In this document: positions 62,146 to 64,000 of the stretch, piece by piece
Numbering within the stretch: the stretch's first letter is position 1
Layout of the letters: the number at the start of each line of letters is the position of its first letter
NCBI RefSeq assembly: GCF_003841405.1
Contig: NZ_PXYA01000002.1
Location: forward strand, 682,001-746,000
Direction: 5' to 3'
Source: Tetragenococcus halophilus subsp. halophilus DSM 20339
Lineage (GTDB): Bacteria > Bacillota > Bacilli > Lactobacillales > Enterococcaceae
Length of the DNA stretch: 64,000 nt
Position numbers and translations under genes: made by a program
Notes under the pieces: model-generated
Databases searched by the model: none
Seen by the model: only the letters and a program-made list of their open reading frames with translations
What the model was told of the DNA's origin: nothing

Positions 62146-63555
62146 TTAGTTTGAATTTTTTTCAGCTGCATAGGCTGCATTACGTTTGCGCATTTCACGT
62201 CTATACCACATAAAAATTAATAAATAAGCAATAAGAGCAAGAGCTGCATAAATCATAAATTCAACTTGTCCTTGTGAAGCGTTACCTACAAGATAGCCTA
62301 AAAATTTCTCTATTGGACCTTCCATGGTTGTTTGAGAAATTAATTGACTGTCAGCCACACCTTCGGGAAAGGCACCAATGTTTTTAGCCATATTAGTAAC
62401 AAAAGGCGCTGCTAAGGTACCAGCCCATAAGAATATAGGTAACTCAATAGCACCTATGACAATCATTCTTATAATTCGACCTCGAGTTACCACAAGTAAT
62501 GCAGGAGTAACACCCATAGCTATAATACCTCCTAGTGGTAGTAGGGCATTTCCAGGCAGTATCATTGCTTCTAGTAACATAATTGGGGCTAAAACATTTG
62601 CTGCTGCCCAAATTTCGGCACGTCCAGCTAAAAATGGCCAATCTATTCCAATATTTAAAGTGCGTCCCTTTAAACGTTTGGAAGTGAAATCAGTAATCCC
62701 TTGTGAAAGGGGCTCGATAGCATCGATAAACCATTGACCAATAAGTGAAAATAGTTCTAGACTGACAGCGGCAGTAAAGGATAATTCAAAGATTTCAGTT
62801 GCACTTTGTCCAGAAAGTAATCCCACAAAAATACCTAGATAAATCCCTATGGCAAATTTAGATCCCCAAAAACCTATTTTGTTATTCAATTTAGCGGCAT
62901 CGAAATCATATTTATCCAACCAAGGGAATAATTTATCAAAAATTTTATCAAAAACCATGATGATAGGATTCATCATATAGTTCATATGTGTCGTTGTCAT
63001 TACACTGCTTTCCGGTGCATTTAGTAAATCATTGAATGTTGGTTTCATTAAGTCGGCGTTGATAATTTTTAAAACACCAATAAAAGTAACCAACACTGTA
63101 GCGATCAACAAGTTAGCACCGGCCCAAATGGAAAATAGCCCAACAAAAGCTAGATGCCAAACATCAAAAATATCAACATCCAATGTATTTGTTTTTTTCC
63201 ATATAAGCATAATAACGTTTACAATAACTAAAATTAATAGGAAATAAAGTGTGTAAGGTGATCCCCAGGTAATTGTTGCTAGTGGCGCCCAGCCGACATC
63301 AGTGATATTTAAAGAAAGTCCAGTAAGCTCGACAAAGTCTTCCATAGCTCCTGAGAATGCATTGGTCAACATGTCAATAATTGCGCCGATCCCAGTAATG
63401 GCGATCCCTAATTTTAAACCACCTTCTAGTGCACGAGAAGGTTTTACCTTAAAAAGCAAGGCGATAAGTGTTAAAACGATCGCCATCATTGGTGCTGCAC
63501 CTAAATCAATTAGCGGTTGAAAAATTTTATTGGCTATATCTATAATAAAATCCAT
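62146..63555 (-). CDS. gatC: PTS galactitol-type permease, EIIC
   Basis: This 469-residue membrane protein is the EIIC subunit of the galactitol PTS family (GatC): many hydrophobic segments, and conserved stretches such as GLKLGIAITGIGAIIDML and the GxxxxxxIDWPFLAGRAE region. The true substrate may be galactitol, another polyol or a pentitol. I choose the ATG at 63555, eleven bases after AAAGGAGG; the GTG at 63567 lies within that site. It follows gatB and an EIIA gene in one operon. Confidence 0.85.
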   Translation of the reverse strand: MDFIIDIANKIFQPLIDLGAAPMMAIVLTLIALLFKVKPSRALEGGLKLGIAITGIGAIIDMLTNAFSGAMEDFVELTGLSLNITDVGWAPLATITWGSPYTLYFLLILVIVNVIMLIWKKTNTLDVDIFDVWHLAFVGLFSIWAGANLLIATVLVTFIGVLKIINADLMKPTFNDLLNAPESSVMTTTHMNYMMNPIIMVFDKIFDKLFPWLDKYDFDAAKLNNKIGFWGSKFAIGIYLGIFVGLLSGQSATEIFELSFTAAVSLELFSLIGQWFIDAIEPLSQGITDFTSKRLKGRTLNIGIDWPFLAGRAEIWAAANVLAPIMLLEAMILPGNALLPLGGIIAMGVTPALLVVTRGRIIRMIVIGAIELPIFLWAGTLAAPFVTNMAKNIGAFPEGVADSQLISQTTMEGPIEKFLGYLVGNASQGQVEFMIYAALALIAYLLIFMWYRREMRKRNAAYAAEKNSN

Positions 63556-63582
63556 GTTATGCCCCACCTCCTTTCATTCATG

Positions 63583-63888
63583 TTACTTTCCATTGAGTTC
63601 TTTAATTTTATTTTCTAAATCTTGGTAAACAGGTTCTGCCATTGCAGGAACACGATAGAGGATAGCGCCAGCATCAACAACAGGGATGGTAACATCAAAA
63701 CCAAGGTCAGTGTTAGCAATTTGTGCGAAAATATCATAATGACCTAATTTGTCTTGATTAATGTCTTTGATCATAGTCGTATCCACCGAGACTTGATAGC
63801 CTCTTTTTTTCATTTCGTTTTCTAATGCGCTCTTAATTTGATGGCTGGTGTTTACTCCGGCTCCGCAAGCAGCTAAAATTTTAATCAT
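63583..63888 (-). CDS. gatB: PTS galactitol-type EIIB
   Basis: A 101-residue EIIB of the galactitol family with the phosphorylated Cys8 in ILAACGAGVNTS. I choose the ATG at 63888, nine bases after AGAGGAG; a TTG six bases earlier is too close to that site. Its start overlaps the stop of the EIIA gene by eight bases, so translation is coupled. Confidence 0.88.
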   Translation of the reverse strand: MIKILAACGAGVNTSHQIKSALENEMKKRGYQVSVDTTMIKDINQDKLGHYDIFAQIANTDLGFDVTIPVVDAGAILYRVPAMAEPVYQDLENKIKELNGK

Positions 63889-64000
63889 TTGCAATTACTC
63901 CTCTAAAATTATTTTTTAAAAAATTAAATAGTTGTTCAGGATCTTCCATTTGAAAAAAAGCATCTAATTCATTTTTATCGCATGAATTAATAAAATCCAT
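63881..64000 (-). CDS. gatA: PTS EIIA, C-terminal part (runs off the window)
   Basis: The minus strand is open from the window edge to a stop at 63883-63881, giving the last 39 residues (…MEDPEQLFNFLKNNFRGVIA…). Place and length before stop fit the EIIA of the fructose/mannitol/galactitol group, which would complete the PTS with gatB and gatC. The phosphorylated histidine lies outside the window, so the family is inferred from context. Confidence 0.6.
   Translation of the reverse strand: MDFINSCDKNELDAFFQMEDPEQLFNFLKNNFRGVIAND

Overview
The window looks like chromosomal DNA of a low-GC lactic acid bacterium of the family Enterococcaceae, most likely Tetragenococcus. The basis is the 16S rRNA sequence, the low GC content outside the rRNA genes, the SMK-box leader on metK, and a gene order (pth-mfd-flippase-S4-divIC-S1-tilS-hpt-ftsH-hslO-lysS-rrn) typical of Lactobacillales. 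The species call is inference from memory of such sequences; no search was run.

Layout. 1-3.6 kb: a partial gene at the edge, then a demethylmenaquinone/NADH dehydrogenase module (polyprenyl diphosphate synthase, menA, ndh). 3.7-6.2 kb: a MerR regulator divergent from an MFS exporter and a DUF4811 protein. 6.7-12.5 kb: aldehyde dehydrogenase with a strong cre site, VanZ-like protein, YebC regulator, L,D-transpeptidase and lactate dehydrogenase. 12.8-26.8 kb: the housekeeping run for translation quality control, repair, division and proteolysis (pth to lysS). 27.0-34.7 kb: one complete rrn operon (two promoters, 16S, tRNA-Ala, 23S, 5S) followed by 25 tRNA genes, part of which is a recent segmental duplication. 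34.8-37.0 kb: metK behind a SAM-III riboswitch, and an esterase. 37.1-44.1 kb: a MurNAc recycling locus (mupG-murQ-murP-HAD phosphatase-PBP4B-like lipoprotein-murR) with a paired operator over its promoter. 44.3-49.4 kb: a second LDH-family dehydrogenase and the gluconeogenic ppdK-ccpN-ppsR operon. 49.6-51.6 kb: the Gls24/AmaP envelope-stress operon. 51.6-58.7 kb: a TetR-controlled ABC exporter of the MacB/FtsX type, a tyrosine phosphatase, nnrE and rarA. 58.7-61.3 kb: the one clearly unsettled region, with a 42-bp tandem repeat array, an intact IS4-family element and decayed coding sequence. 61.3-64 kb: a DeoR regulator and a galactitol-type PTS that runs off the end.

How parts work together. 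TilS is encoded in the same window as its probable substrate, tRNA-Ile2 (CAT). MupG, MurQ, MurP and MurR form a complete route from imported MurNAc disaccharide to GlcNAc-6-P. PpdK, its kinase/phosphatase PpsR and the repressor CcpN form a self-contained gluconeogenesis switch.

I found no CRISPR array, prophage or defence island. The items most worth a second look are the 42-bp (14-codon) repeat array downstream of rarA, the out-of-frame start at a six-A run in the PBP4B-like lipoprotein gene, the gene apparently split by the IS4 element, and an unexplained GC-richer block between the L,D-transpeptidase and ldh genes.
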